From: Humibacter ginsenosidimutans
GTDB lineage: Bacteria > Actinomycetota > Actinomycetes > Actinomycetales > Microbacteriaceae
Assembly: GCF_007859675.1 (NCBI RefSeq)
Contig: NZ_CP042305.1
Location: 2,170,001-2,234,000 of the forward strand
Length of the DNA: 64,000 nt
Direction of reading: 5' to 3'
Each line of letters begins with the position of its first letter. The first letter of the stretch is position 1. Shown piece by piece: positions 42,360-50,483 of this stretch. The translations under genes were made by a program, and so were the position numbers. Below the pieces are notes generated by a model that was not told the DNA's origin, searched no databases, and saw only the letters and a program-made list of their open reading frames with translations.

Positions 42360-43847
42360 ATGTTCCTGACCTATCTCAGACGTGAGCTGAGCAACCGCAA
42401 GAAGCAGAGCGTCATCATCGCCATAGGCATGGCGCTCGCCATCGCGCTGGTGATTCTGGTCAACGGCGTCTCGACGGGCGTGAAGGATGCCGAGGCCACC
42501 GCTCTCGAGTCCGTCAACGGCGTCGGCACCGACGTGACCATCACCAAGACGGTCAAGCCAGGCTCGGCGTCGGGCAACCAGCGCTTCGACTTCGGCTCGA
42601 AGAACAACGGGAACGGCAGCGATGGCTCGACGAACCTCTCGCAGAGTCGGCTCTCGACCACGATGGGGACCTCCACCTACAGCGAGTCTTCACTCGCCAA
42701 GGTGAAGGGCGTCGACGGCGTGAAGGCGGCGACCGCGACGCTCTCGCTGCAGAACAGCACGTTCTCGGGCCAGATCGCCCAGGGAGACAGCTCGAGCAGC
42801 GGCTCCGGCACGAGCGGCTCGACGAGCGGGCAGGCATCCCCACCCTCTGGCAGCGGAAGCGAAGGCGGCAGCATGGGGCCGAGCTCGTTCGGCATCGACC
42901 AGTTCACCGTCACCGGCATCTCCACGGGCGCACGCACCGTCGGCCCGATGAGCGCCACCACGCTGAGCAGCGGCCGATACCTTGACTCTGGCGACAACGG
43001 CAAAGACGTGGTCGTGCTCGACTCGAGCTACGCCAAGAGCGAGAGCCTCAAGGTGGGCAAGACCGTCACGATCGGCGACACGAAGTTCACCGTCGTGGGC
43101 ATCGTGAAGTCCACCTCGTCGTCGTCGACGACCGCGTCGAACGCGTACATCCCGCTCGACACCGCGCAGAAGGTTGCCGACCTCGACGGCAAGATCAGCA
43201 ACATCTACGTGACCGCCACGTCGGCCGGCGACGTCGCCTCGCTCAAGACGGCGCTCGAGAAGGTTCTGCCCAGCGCGACCGTGAGCACGGAGGCCGACCT
43301 CGCATCCAGCGTCTCGGGCTCGCTCTCCACCGTCTCCGCTCTGGTCACCAACCTGGGCACCTGGCTCTCGCTGCTCGTGCTCGCCGCGGCGTTCCTCATC
43401 GCCGTGCTCTTCACCATCTCCGGCGTCAGCCGTCGCACCCGCGAGTTCGGCACGCTCAAGGCCATCGGCTGGAGCAACGGACGCGTCGTTCGGCAGGTGA
43501 CCGGCGAGTCGCTCGTGAACGGCCTCATCGGCGGCGCCATCGGTGCGATCGTCGGCATCGCCGCGATCGTGGTCGTCAACCTCATCTCGCCGACGCTGTC
43601 GATGTCCGCGAGCGGCAGCGCCGGTGCGCCGTCAGGCGGCCCCGGCGGTCAGGGTGGCGGCATGGCACAGGGCGCAGCGCAGGCCGCGCAGGGCGGCAGC
43701 GAGATCGCGCTGCACATCCCGCTCACGGCCGGCATCATCCTCATCGCCGTCGGACTGTCGGTGCTCGGCGGACTCGTCGCAGGCGCCTTCGGCGGCTGGC
43801 GCGCTTCGCGGCTGCGCCCGGCCGAGGCCCTGAGGAGCGTGGCGTGA
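42360..43847 (+). CDS. MacB/FtsX-type ABC exporter permease
   Basis: 495 residues. One N-terminal transmembrane helix (KQSVIIAIGMALAIALVILVNG) is followed by a large Ser/Gly-rich extracytoplasmic domain (residues ~50-320) of the MacB_PCD type. Three C-terminal helices then follow, with the FtsX signature region (VSRRTREFGTLKAIGWSNGRVVRQV and a Gly-rich loop). The ATG at 42360 is preceded by AAGGAGAG. It forms an operon with the ATPase 91 bp downstream. Such systems export peptides, antibiotics or lipids or transmit force without transport. The 260-bp region upstream probably holds its promoter (TCTCTAATGATT near 42222). Confidence 0.92.
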   Translation: MFLTYLRRELSNRKKQSVIIAIGMALAIALVILVNGVSTGVKDAEATALESVNGVGTDVTITKTVKPGSASGNQRFDFGSKNNGNGSDGSTNLSQSRLSTTMGTSTYSESSLAKVKGVDGVKAATATLSLQNSTFSGQIAQGDSSSSGSGTSGSTSGQASPPSGSGSEGGSMGPSSFGIDQFTVTGISTGARTVGPMSATTLSSGRYLDSGDNGKDVVVLDSSYAKSESLKVGKTVTIGDTKFTVVGIVKSTSSSSTTASNAYIPLDTAQKVADLDGKISNIYVTATSAGDVASLKTALEKVLPSATVSTEADLASSVSGSLSTVSALVTNLGTWLSLLVLAAAFLIAVLFTISGVSRRTREFGTLKAIGWSNGRVVRQVTGESLVNGLIGGAIGAIVGIAAIVVVNLISPTLSMSASGSAGAPSGGPGGQGGGMAQGAAQAAQGGSEIALHIPLTAGIILIAVGLSVLGGLVAGAFGGWRASRLRPAEALRSVA

Positions 43848-43938
43848 GGATGCCAGCGCCCACGGCATCCACTCCGCTCCGGGCCGCCACGTCCCGGCGC
43901 CGCCCTCCCTTCCGACCCGCTACGACAAGGAGCACACC

Positions 43939-44667
43939 ATGACCGACACCGACACCCTGCGGATCCCGTCGGAACCCGCGAACGACACCGTCGGCATCGC
44001 CTACTCGCTGCACGACGTCACCAAGACGTACACGCAGAAGGGACGCACCGTGCAGGCGCTGCGCGGCATCGACCTGGAGATCGCGCGCGGACAGCTGGTC
44101 GCCGTGCAGGGCCCGACCGGTGGCGGCAAGTCGACGCTGCTGCAGATGCTCGGCGCGCTCGACCGGCCAACGTCGGGAACCGTGACGCTGGGTGCGCACG
44201 ACCTGTCGCAGGCATCCGACAGCACGCTGGCGACGCTGCGCGGCACCGAGATCGGGTTCGTCTTTCAGGGCTTCAACCTGATCCCAACGCTCAACGCCAT
44301 CGAGAACGTGGAGACCGCCTTCGCCACCGACGACGTGCCGCGCGCCGAGCGCAGACGACGCAGCGCGGAGGCGTTGGCCTCCGTGGGCCTTGCCGACCGG
44401 GCCGATCACCGACCGTCGGAGCTCTCCGGCGGACAGCAGCAGCGCGTCGCCATCGCCAGGGCCCTGGTGAAGGAGCCCACTGTGTTGCTGGCCGACGAGC
44501 CGACGGGTGCACTCGATGAGGCGACGCGCGACGAGATCATGGCGCTGATCGAGCGGGTGTGGCGCGAGCAGATGCTCACGGTCGTCATCGTGACGCACGA
44601 CTCAGCGGTCGCGCGCCGCGCAGAGCGGCGGCTGCGTATCAAGGACGGCCGCGTCAACGAGATCTGA
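43939..44667 (+). CDS. LolD/MacB-type ABC ATPase
   Basis: 242 residues. Walker A is GPTGGGKSTLLQ, the Q-loop is FVFQGFNLIPTLNAIENV, the signature is LSGGQQQRVAIARAL, and Walker B with the D-loop is LLADEPTGALDEATRDEI. GAHDLSQASDSTLATLRGTEIGFVFQ is typical of the lipoprotein/macrolide exporter subfamily. Partner of the upstream permease. ATG at 43939 with AAGGAGCACACC before it. The operon ends at the strong terminator 44690-44739. Confidence 0.95.
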   Translation: MTDTDTLRIPSEPANDTVGIAYSLHDVTKTYTQKGRTVQALRGIDLEIARGQLVAVQGPTGGGKSTLLQMLGALDRPTSGTVTLGAHDLSQASDSTLATLRGTEIGFVFQGFNLIPTLNAIENVETAFATDDVPRAERRRRSAEALASVGLADRADHRPSELSGGQQQRVAIARALVKEPTVLLADEPTGALDEATRDEIMALIERVWREQMLTVVIVTHDSAVARRAERRLRIKDGRVNEI

Positions 44668-44689
44668 CGCGGGCCCGCGCCCGACGCGA

Positions 44690-44739
44690 GAAGAGGCCGC
44701 CGAAGCCGACCGTGAGGGTCGGGCTTCGGCGGCCTCTTC
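44690..44739. terminator. Strong bidirectional terminator
   Basis: Perfect 18-bp stem GAAGAGGCCGCCGAAGCC (44690-44707) with 44722-44739; the loop can pair four more bases. It lies between the ABC exporter (+) and the seven-gene oxidation operon (-). Confidence 0.9.
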
Positions 44740-44753
44740 GTGTTCGCAGGGCG

Positions 44754-44792
44754 CGGGTTTCGAGACGCGCGCCTGCGGCGTGCTCCTCAACC
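44754..44792. repeat. Half copy of the GGTTGAGGAG palindromic family
   Basis: Right half only: CGGGTTTCGAGACGCGCGCC...GCTCCTCAACC. Its last bases form the stop codon of the adjacent minus-strand gene (TCA at 44787-44789). Confidence 0.8.
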
Positions 44793-45419
44793 AGCGGGCG
44801 TTGCGGGTGGGGTCGGCTCGCCGAGCGAGAGCATGAGACGGTTCGCCCAGTTGAAGAACGCCGCGCCGTGGATGACATCGGCGATCGCCAGGTCGTCGAG
44901 TCCCGCCTCGCGCAGCTGCCGCACGTGCTCGGCGCCGAACTCGCCAGGGGTCTTCGTCAGCGCCACGGAAGCGTCGATCGTCGCGCGCCACTGCGGGTCG
45001 GACTGCGGGGCCGAGGTGCCGGCATCCAGCAGGCGCTGCACGTCGTCGGGACGCTTCGACTTCTGCGAGGCGAACCGGGAGTGCACGGAGGCGCAGAACA
45101 GGCATCCGTTCGTACGGGATGCCGCGGCGGCCGACAGTTCGCGCTGCGCTCTCGGGAGCCCGCCCTTCTCGTTGTAGAAGATGTCGTTGTCGGTGCGAGT
45201 GCGGGCGCCGAGGATGTCGGGATCGCGCACAAGCAGCCTGAAGTATGGACTGTTCGCGCGGCCCTTGTCGACGAGGCCGTCGTAGTGCCGCTCGGTCAGC
45301 TCGTCGATCGGCAGGGGCTCGAGCCACGCCTCCCAGCCGAGCTGCGCCTGCGTGAACACGTTCGGCACGTCGAAGTCGTGCCGAACGACCTGCTCGCCCG
45401 TTGCAGTGCTGTCGCTCAT
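44787..45419 (-). CDS. Alkylhydroperoxidase-domain protein (Avi_7169-like)
   Basis: 210 residues, carboxymuconolactone decarboxylase/AhpD fold. The redox-active motif is NGCLFCASVHSRFASQ (CxxC then H), and the N-terminal FTQAQLGWEAWLEPLPIDELTERH fits the family often co-located with a KPN_01858-type luciferase-like enzyme. It presumably removes a peroxide or hydroperoxide produced in the pathway, or acts on the substrate. Its ATG overlaps the preceding CMD gene by four bases. The last gene of the seven-gene operon; its stop codon lies in a palindromic repeat arm. Confidence 0.88.
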   Translation of the reverse strand: MSDSTATGEQVVRHDFDVPNVFTQAQLGWEAWLEPLPIDELTERHYDGLVDKGRANSPYFRLLVRDPDILGARTRTDNDIFYNEKGGLPRAQRELSAAAASRTNGCLFCASVHSRFASQKSKRPDDVQRLLDAGTSAPQSDPQWRATIDASVALTKTPGEFGAEHVRQLREAGLDDLAIADVIHGAAFFNWANRLMLSLGEPTPPATPAG

Positions 45420-46003
45420 CGCAGTTCTCCCTTCAAGACGGTGAGCCCCGCGACCACGCGGAGCTGGAAGTTCAGGAACGACACCAGCTGCGAGAGCGTG
45501 ACGATTCCCGTCGTGTCCCAGCCGGCATCCAGCAGTGCCTGCAGCGCATCGGCGGAGGCGTCGCGCGGCCGATACGTGAGCAGGTGGGTGTGCTCGAGAG
45601 CCGCGGCGAGGCGGACGCCCACTGCCGCGACCAGCTCGGGCGGCGCCTGCCAGTGCAACCCCTGCTGGTTCTCCACCGACAGCGGGCCATCGGGGTAGTC
45701 GCCATACGGACCCGTGGTGACGGCGCCGGGAAGCGCGGCGTCGAGCGCGGCCAGTGTCTGCGGGGACTCGGCCGCAAGCAGGTCGCGGTAATGGGGAGCG
45801 ACAACGCTCTGCGCGAGCGCGACCGCCCAGTAGGCGATGGCCAGCCGCTCCGGCCGGCCCACGTGCTCCAGCGCGTCTGAGGCGAACAGCGCGTCGTAGC
45901 TCGCCTGGGCGTTGCGCTTCGCGTCGGGACGCTGCACGCGCAGCGCGAAGACGGGGTCGCCCTCGTCTATGCCGACCAGTCGGTCGATCACATCGGTGCT
46001 CAT
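45416..46003 (-). CDS. CMD-domain protein (Avi_7170-like)
   Basis: 195 residues with the AhpD-like helical fold but without a CxxC; the core is ERLAIAYWAVALAQSVVAPHYRDLL and the C-terminal GIVTLSQLVSFLNFQLRVVAGLTVL. MSTDVIDRLVGIDEGDPVFALR at the start matches the Avi_7170 CMD group, a usual neighbour of the Avi_7169 type and the luciferase-like oxidase. The missing cysteines suggest a structural or regulatory role, or a heteromer with the next gene. Overlaps the downstream gene by ATGA. Confidence 0.85.
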   Translation of the reverse strand: MSTDVIDRLVGIDEGDPVFALRVQRPDAKRNAQASYDALFASDALEHVGRPERLAIAYWAVALAQSVVAPHYRDLLAAESPQTLAALDAALPGAVTTGPYGDYPDGPLSVENQQGLHWQAPPELVAAVGVRLAAALEHTHLLTYRPRDASADALQALLDAGWDTTGIVTLSQLVSFLNFQLRVVAGLTVLKGELR

Positions 46004-46058
46004 GGGGTTCCTTTCGTGTACGAACTGCCGGGATGCAACTTCCTGTGGGGCGGGCGCA

Positions 46059-47078
46059 TCAGCCCACGGGAGCAGTGGCCTTCGGCACCCACCCGAGCTC
46101 GGGCGCGAGGCGCTCGGCGATGAGCTCCAGCGAGCGCAGCACCACCGCGTGCGGTGGGTCGACGGGGTGCGGCTGAAAGACGATGTCGCTCGCGATCGGC
46201 AGGATCGGGTCGCCCTGCAGTGTCTCCAGCACCTGCTCCGCCGTGCCGATGTGCAGGTCGAGAAAGGCGGCGAGCTCGGCGTCGCCGGCCCCGTCGGGAA
46301 TGACGACGCCCTGCGCCCTCAGGGTGGGCAGCGAGCGCGCGATGCCCTGCGCCCGCCAGCGCACGGCATCCTCTTCGTCGTCGACGACGAGCACGGAACG
46401 GGATGCCATCACTCGCGGCTCGACTCCGGCCGGCAACGCCTCGGTGTACGCGTCGACGATCGCCACCTGGTCGGCGGCGGAACCTCGGCCCGTGTACTCG
46501 TTGCGCGGTTGTGTGCGGGAGAGCATGAGTCCGTTGCCGGCGCCCCCGATGCGCGCGGCTCCCGATGCCGAGAACGTCGCCTCCCACAGGCTGTCGGCCA
46601 GCTGCGGCGCCGGCGGGTAGAGCGCCCCGCCGTCGGAGGTGAGCACCTCGCCGCTCAAGGCACGCAGCAGGGTCGCCTTGTGCTCGGCGTAGATGGCCGG
46701 GCGGTCGGCGGGGTCGTGTCCGAACGGCGGGAACGACGACGAGGTGCCGCCGGAACCGATGCCCAGTTCGAGCCGGCCGTCGGAGAGCAGCCAGAGCACC
46801 GCGGCATCCTCGGCCACGCGCAGCGGCTCCTCGAGCGGCAGGGTCACGATGCCGGTGGCGAGCACGATGCGCGACGTCTTCGCCGCGGCCTGCGCGAGCA
46901 GCACGAACGGCGACGGCAGACCGCCCTCGTCACGGTGGAAGTGGTGCTGGGCGACCCACGCCGTGTCGTAGCCGAGCTGCTCTGCACGCACGAACTGCGC
47001 GATGGCGTTGCGGTAGCGCTCGACCGGTTCGACGTCGTCGAGCAGCCGCGTGAAGTAGCCGAGTCGGGGTCCTGTCAT
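46059..47078 (-). CDS. FMN-dependent luciferase-like monooxygenase (KPN_01858-type)
   Basis: 339 residues, TIM-barrel LLM fold. AEQLGYDTAWVAQHHFHRDEGG with HH and LATGIVTLPLEEPLRVAEDAAVL are typical; GRLELGIGSG is the flavin-phosphate region. It uses FMNH2 (or F420H2) and O2 to oxidise a small substrate. Co-occurrence with the two CMD-fold proteins is a known conserved set. The ATG at 47078 overlaps the stop of the LivF-like gene by four bases, tying the oxidase to the importer. The reductase supplying flavin is not in the window. Confidence 0.9.
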   Translation of the reverse strand: MTGPRLGYFTRLLDDVEPVERYRNAIAQFVRAEQLGYDTAWVAQHHFHRDEGGLPSPFVLLAQAAAKTSRIVLATGIVTLPLEEPLRVAEDAAVLWLLSDGRLELGIGSGGTSSSFPPFGHDPADRPAIYAEHKATLLRALSGEVLTSDGGALYPPAPQLADSLWEATFSASGAARIGGAGNGLMLSRTQPRNEYTGRGSAADQVAIVDAYTEALPAGVEPRVMASRSVLVVDDEEDAVRWRAQGIARSLPTLRAQGVVIPDGAGDAELAAFLDLHIGTAEQVLETLQGDPILPIASDIVFQPHPVDPPHAVVLRSLELIAERLAPELGWVPKATAPVG

Positions 47079-47803
47079 GACTGATTTCCCTTTCCGAGGT
47101 AGGCCTCTTGGATCTCGGGGTTGTCGAGCAGCTCGCGCGCGCTGCCCTGCAGCACGATGGCGCCGGTGGCGAGCACGTAGCCGCGGGATGCGATAGAGAG
47201 CGCAAGCTCCGCCTGCTGCTCGACGAAGAGCACGGCCACGCCGAGCTCGGTGTTGATGCGCACGATCTCGTCGAGCACCTGGTCCACGAGCTTGGGCGAG
47301 AGGCCCATGGTGGGCTCGTCCATGCAGATGAGCTTCGGACGGCTCATCAGCGCCCTGGCGAACGCGAGCATCTGCTGCTCTCCACCTGAGAGGGTGCCGG
47401 CCTCTTGGCGGCGACGTTCGGCGAGGCGCGGAAAGTGGGTGCGCATCCTTTCGAGGTCTTCGTGGATGCCCGCCCGATCGCTTCGCGTGTACGCCCCGGT
47501 GAGCAGGTTCTCGTCCACCGTCAGCTGCGGGAACACCCGCCGCGCCTCGGGCACCGACGCGATGCCTGACTTGACGCGCTGCCTGGTCGACGCCTTCGTG
47601 ATGTCGCGCCCGCCGAAGTGCACGGAGCCGGACTTCACGGAGGTGAGCCCGAGGATGGTCTTCATCGTCGTGGACTTGCCGCTCGCGTTGCCACCGAGCA
47701 GCGAGACGATCTCGCCGTAGCCGACGGTGAGCGTGTTGCCGCGCAGGGCGTGGAACGGGCCGTAGTAGACGTTGACGTCGTCGAGCCGGAGCAGATCTGT
47801 CAT
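47075..47803 (-). CDS. Branched-chain-type ABC importer ATPase, LivF-like
   Basis: 242 residues. The P-loop is GGNASGKSTTMK, signature LSGGEQQMLAFARAL and Walker B LICMDEPTMGLSPKLVDQVL. The subfamily features of LivF (YYGPFHALRG, DITKASTRQRVKSGIASVPEARRVFP) are present. The P-loop has A in place of the usual G/A-G (GNASGKS), acceptable. Overlaps its neighbours on both sides by four bases. With LivG-like and fused permease it powers uptake of the operon's substrate. Confidence 0.92.
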   Translation of the reverse strand: MTDLLRLDDVNVYYGPFHALRGNTLTVGYGEIVSLLGGNASGKSTTMKTILGLTSVKSGSVHFGGRDITKASTRQRVKSGIASVPEARRVFPQLTVDENLLTGAYTRSDRAGIHEDLERMRTHFPRLAERRRQEAGTLSGGEQQMLAFARALMSRPKLICMDEPTMGLSPKLVDQVLDEIVRINTELGVAVLFVEQQAELALSIASRGYVLATGAIVLQGSARELLDNPEIQEAYLGKGNQS

Positions 47804-48657
47804 GTCAGGTCCTCCCCGCCGAGCCCGCGCCGCCGCCCCAGGTACGCCTCGATGACGGCGGGGTCGCGACGCACGGCATCGGGTCCGCCCTCGGCGATGA
47901 TGCGGCCGCCATCCATCACGATGACGCGGTCCGAGACCGTCATCACGAGGTCGAGCTTGTGCTCGACGAGCAGGATGGCCTGCCCGTCGGCCTTGAGGTC
48001 GAGCAGCTGCTGCAGCACCTCGGCGGTCTCCGACTGGTTCATTCCGGCCGTCGGCTCGTCGAGCACGAGCAGCTTGGGCTTCAACGCGAGCGCGCGGGCG
48101 ATCTCGGTGCGCCGCCGGTTGGCGTAGCTGAGCGTGTACGCCGGGTCGTCACGCCGCGGTCCCAACCGCGCCTCGAATCGCTCGATCTCCTCCGCGATGG
48201 TCGCGTCGATGACCTTGCGCTCCCGTCGTGCTCCCGGTGAGCCGAAGATCGCGATGAACAGCTCGGCGAGCAGCGGAATCCAGCGCAGCAGAAAGAGATG
48301 CGACAGCCCCCGGAACGGCCTGCTGGCGTGCAACGTCGAGTGGATGCCCACCTCGATGTTGTCCGCCACCGAGAGCGTCGGAAAGACGCGACCGTTCTGG
48401 AACGTTCGCGCGATGCCGTCCTCCGCGATACGGGCGGTGTCGGCGTGCCCGATGTTCCTGCCGTCGAGCATGATCGTGCCCCCGTTGGCCCTGATGGTCC
48501 CCGTCACGAGGTTGAGCGTGGTCGTCTTTCCCGAGCCGTTCGGCCCGATGATCGACACCACCTCGTGCGGCGCCACGGTGAACGAGATGCCGTCGACGGC
48601 CTTGAGGCCCTCGAAGTGGCGCTCGAGGCCGGTCACCTCAAGCAGTGCGTCGCTCAT
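47800..48657 (-). CDS. Branched-chain-type ABC importer ATPase, LivG-like, with degenerate signature
   Basis: 285 residues. Walker A GPNGSGKTTTLN, Walker B LLVLDEPTAGMN and the switch VEHKLDLVM are intact. The signature, usually LSYGxQRRLEIARAL, reads LSYANRRRTEIARAL, so the conserved G and Q are replaced. In a dimer with LivF this would leave only one canonical ATP site. There is also a ~30-residue insertion (RGLSHLFLLRWIPLLAELFIAIFG) with a hydrophobic stretch between the Q-loop and the signature. ATG at 48657 overlaps the permease stop. Confidence 0.9.
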   Translation of the reverse strand: MSDALLEVTGLERHFEGLKAVDGISFTVAPHEVVSIIGPNGSGKTTTLNLVTGTIRANGGTIMLDGRNIGHADTARIAEDGIARTFQNGRVFPTLSVADNIEVGIHSTLHASRPFRGLSHLFLLRWIPLLAELFIAIFGSPGARRERKVIDATIAEEIERFEARLGPRRDDPAYTLSYANRRRTEIARALALKPKLLVLDEPTAGMNQSETAEVLQQLLDLKADGQAILLVEHKLDLVMTVSDRVIVMDGGRIIAEGGPDAVRRDPAVIEAYLGRRRGLGGEDLT

Positions 48658-50456
48658 GAGTTCCTCACCAGGATGCCGCCGGGCCTGAACCGCACAGCGA
48701 GGATGAGCACCAGGCCGTAGACGATGATGCGCAGCTCGTCGGTGAAGCGCAGCGCCTCGAGCCCGCCGATCAGGATGATCGCGCCCACCACCGCGCCGTA
48801 CGGCAGGTTCACGCCGCCGAGGATGACGATGGTCACCACGAGCAGCGACATCATCATCGTGAAGATGGTGGTGTCGATGTACGTGTACTGATGCGCCAGC
48901 AGGGAGCCGCCCAACCCAGCGAAGAACGCGGAGATCGCGAACGCGAGGGCCTTGTAGTCGCGCACCCGTACCCCGGATGCCAGCGCGGCCACCTCGTCGG
49001 CGCCGACCGACGAGATCACCCTGCCGAGATGCGACCTGCGGATGCGCCACATCACCAGGAGCGTCAGCACGAGCACGCCGAAGTCGATGAAATAGAAGTC
49101 GCGGGCGGAGAACAGCACGGTGTCGCCGATCTGCGGCCACGGGATGCCCTGGATGCCCATCGGGACGACGAGCTGGATGATCGCCACGATCACGATGCCG
49201 ATGCCGAGCGTCGCGATGGAGATGTAGTGCCCCTTCACGCCCCAGATCGGTGCGGAGAGGATGGACGCCACGATCGCGGCGACGATGCCCGCGATCGGCA
49301 GCGCCAACCAGAACGAGACGTGCAGGTAGAGCGTGATGAGTGCCGACGTGTAGGCGCCGATCGCGATCGGGCCGGCCTGGCCGAGCGCCATGACGCCGGC
49401 CTGACCGGCCGTGACCGTGAAGCCGGCGGCGATGATCGCGTACACGAGCACCTGCGTGCCCGTGCTGAGGATGTAGTCGTTCGACACCAGCGGCACGACG
49501 ATGCCGCCGACCACGAAGGCGCTCGGCCACACCCACTTCGGAATGCGGAACGGCCGCCCCTTGCCGAGAAACGTGCCGGTGAGGGGCTCGCTGGAGATGA
49601 GCGGCACCTTGCCGAGCAGCCCGCCCGGCCGGATGATCAGCACGGCGATCAGGATGACGAAGACGATGATCTGGTCGGCGCTGCCGCCGAAGATGTAGAC
49701 GCCGAACGACTCGAGGATGCCGAGCACGAACCCGCCGATCACCGCGCCGACCAGTGAGCCGAGACCGCCGAGCGTGGCCGCGACGAATGCCGTCATGCCC
49801 GCGTTGAGGCCGGAGGTCGGATCGGCGACGCCGACATACAAGGCCATGAAGATGCCGGCGAGACCGCCCAGCGCCGAGGCGATCACGAACGACAGGTTCT
49901 GCACCGCGCCCACCGGGATGCCCATCTGCAGCGCGGCCTCCTGGTCCTGCGCCGTTGCACGGATGCCGCGCCCCACTTTGCCGTACTTGAGGAACAGCGA
50001 CATCACCACCATGAGCACGGCCGTGATGCCGAGCATCACGACGTCGGCGGTGCCGAAGCGCATGTTGCCGATGTGCAGATTGGATGTCTGCAGCACCTGC
50101 GGAAACACCCGAGAGTTCGCGCCGAACACCATCTGCGACGTGTTGTCGAGAATGAGCGAGACCGCGTAGGTGGAGAGCATCGCCGCCAGCGGAAGGTACT
50201 TCGCGAGCGGACGAACCACAGCCACGTTGGTCAGCAGGCCGATCACGGCGCATACGGCGAGCACGAGCGGCAGCGCCACCCAGAAGGTGAGCCCCAGCTG
50301 CACCACGAAGAACCAGGTGAGCATGGCCCCGAGTCCGAAGAACGAGAACTGGGCGAAGTTGACGACGTTCATGACGCCGAAGACCAGGGAGATGCCGACG
50401 GCTCCGAGGGCGTAGACGTTCCCTCGGAGCACGCCGGCGATGAGCGTGTCAAGCAT
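48654..50456 (-). CDS. Fused LivH-LivM permease
   Basis: 600 residues, about twice the size of a single permease. Residues ~1-290 match LivH (LDTLIAGVLRGNVYALGAVGISLVFGVMNVVNFAQF, then GLNAGMTAFVAATLGGLGSLVGAVIGG). Residues ~300-600 match LivM (YILSTGTQVLVYAIIAAGFTVTAGQAGVMALGQAGPIAIGAY and the EAA-like GRVISSVGADEVAALASGVRVRDYKALAFAISAFFAGLGGSLLA). About 16-18 transmembrane helices in total. Both cytoplasmic coupling regions are present, so one chain supplies both transmembrane halves. It follows the binding-protein gene by 27 bp. Confidence 0.92.
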   Translation of the reverse strand: MLDTLIAGVLRGNVYALGAVGISLVFGVMNVVNFAQFSFFGLGAMLTWFFVVQLGLTFWVALPLVLAVCAVIGLLTNVAVVRPLAKYLPLAAMLSTYAVSLILDNTSQMVFGANSRVFPQVLQTSNLHIGNMRFGTADVVMLGITAVLMVVMSLFLKYGKVGRGIRATAQDQEAALQMGIPVGAVQNLSFVIASALGGLAGIFMALYVGVADPTSGLNAGMTAFVAATLGGLGSLVGAVIGGFVLGILESFGVYIFGGSADQIIVFVILIAVLIIRPGGLLGKVPLISSEPLTGTFLGKGRPFRIPKWVWPSAFVVGGIVVPLVSNDYILSTGTQVLVYAIIAAGFTVTAGQAGVMALGQAGPIAIGAYTSALITLYLHVSFWLALPIAGIVAAIVASILSAPIWGVKGHYISIATLGIGIVIVAIIQLVVPMGIQGIPWPQIGDTVLFSARDFYFIDFGVLVLTLLVMWRIRRSHLGRVISSVGADEVAALASGVRVRDYKALAFAISAFFAGLGGSLLAHQYTYIDTTIFTMMMSLLVVTIVILGGVNLPYGAVVGAIILIGGLEALRFTDELRIIVYGLVLILAVRFRPGGILVRNS

Positions 50457-50483
50457 GAATGCGTGTCTCCGTCGCAGCGGCGA

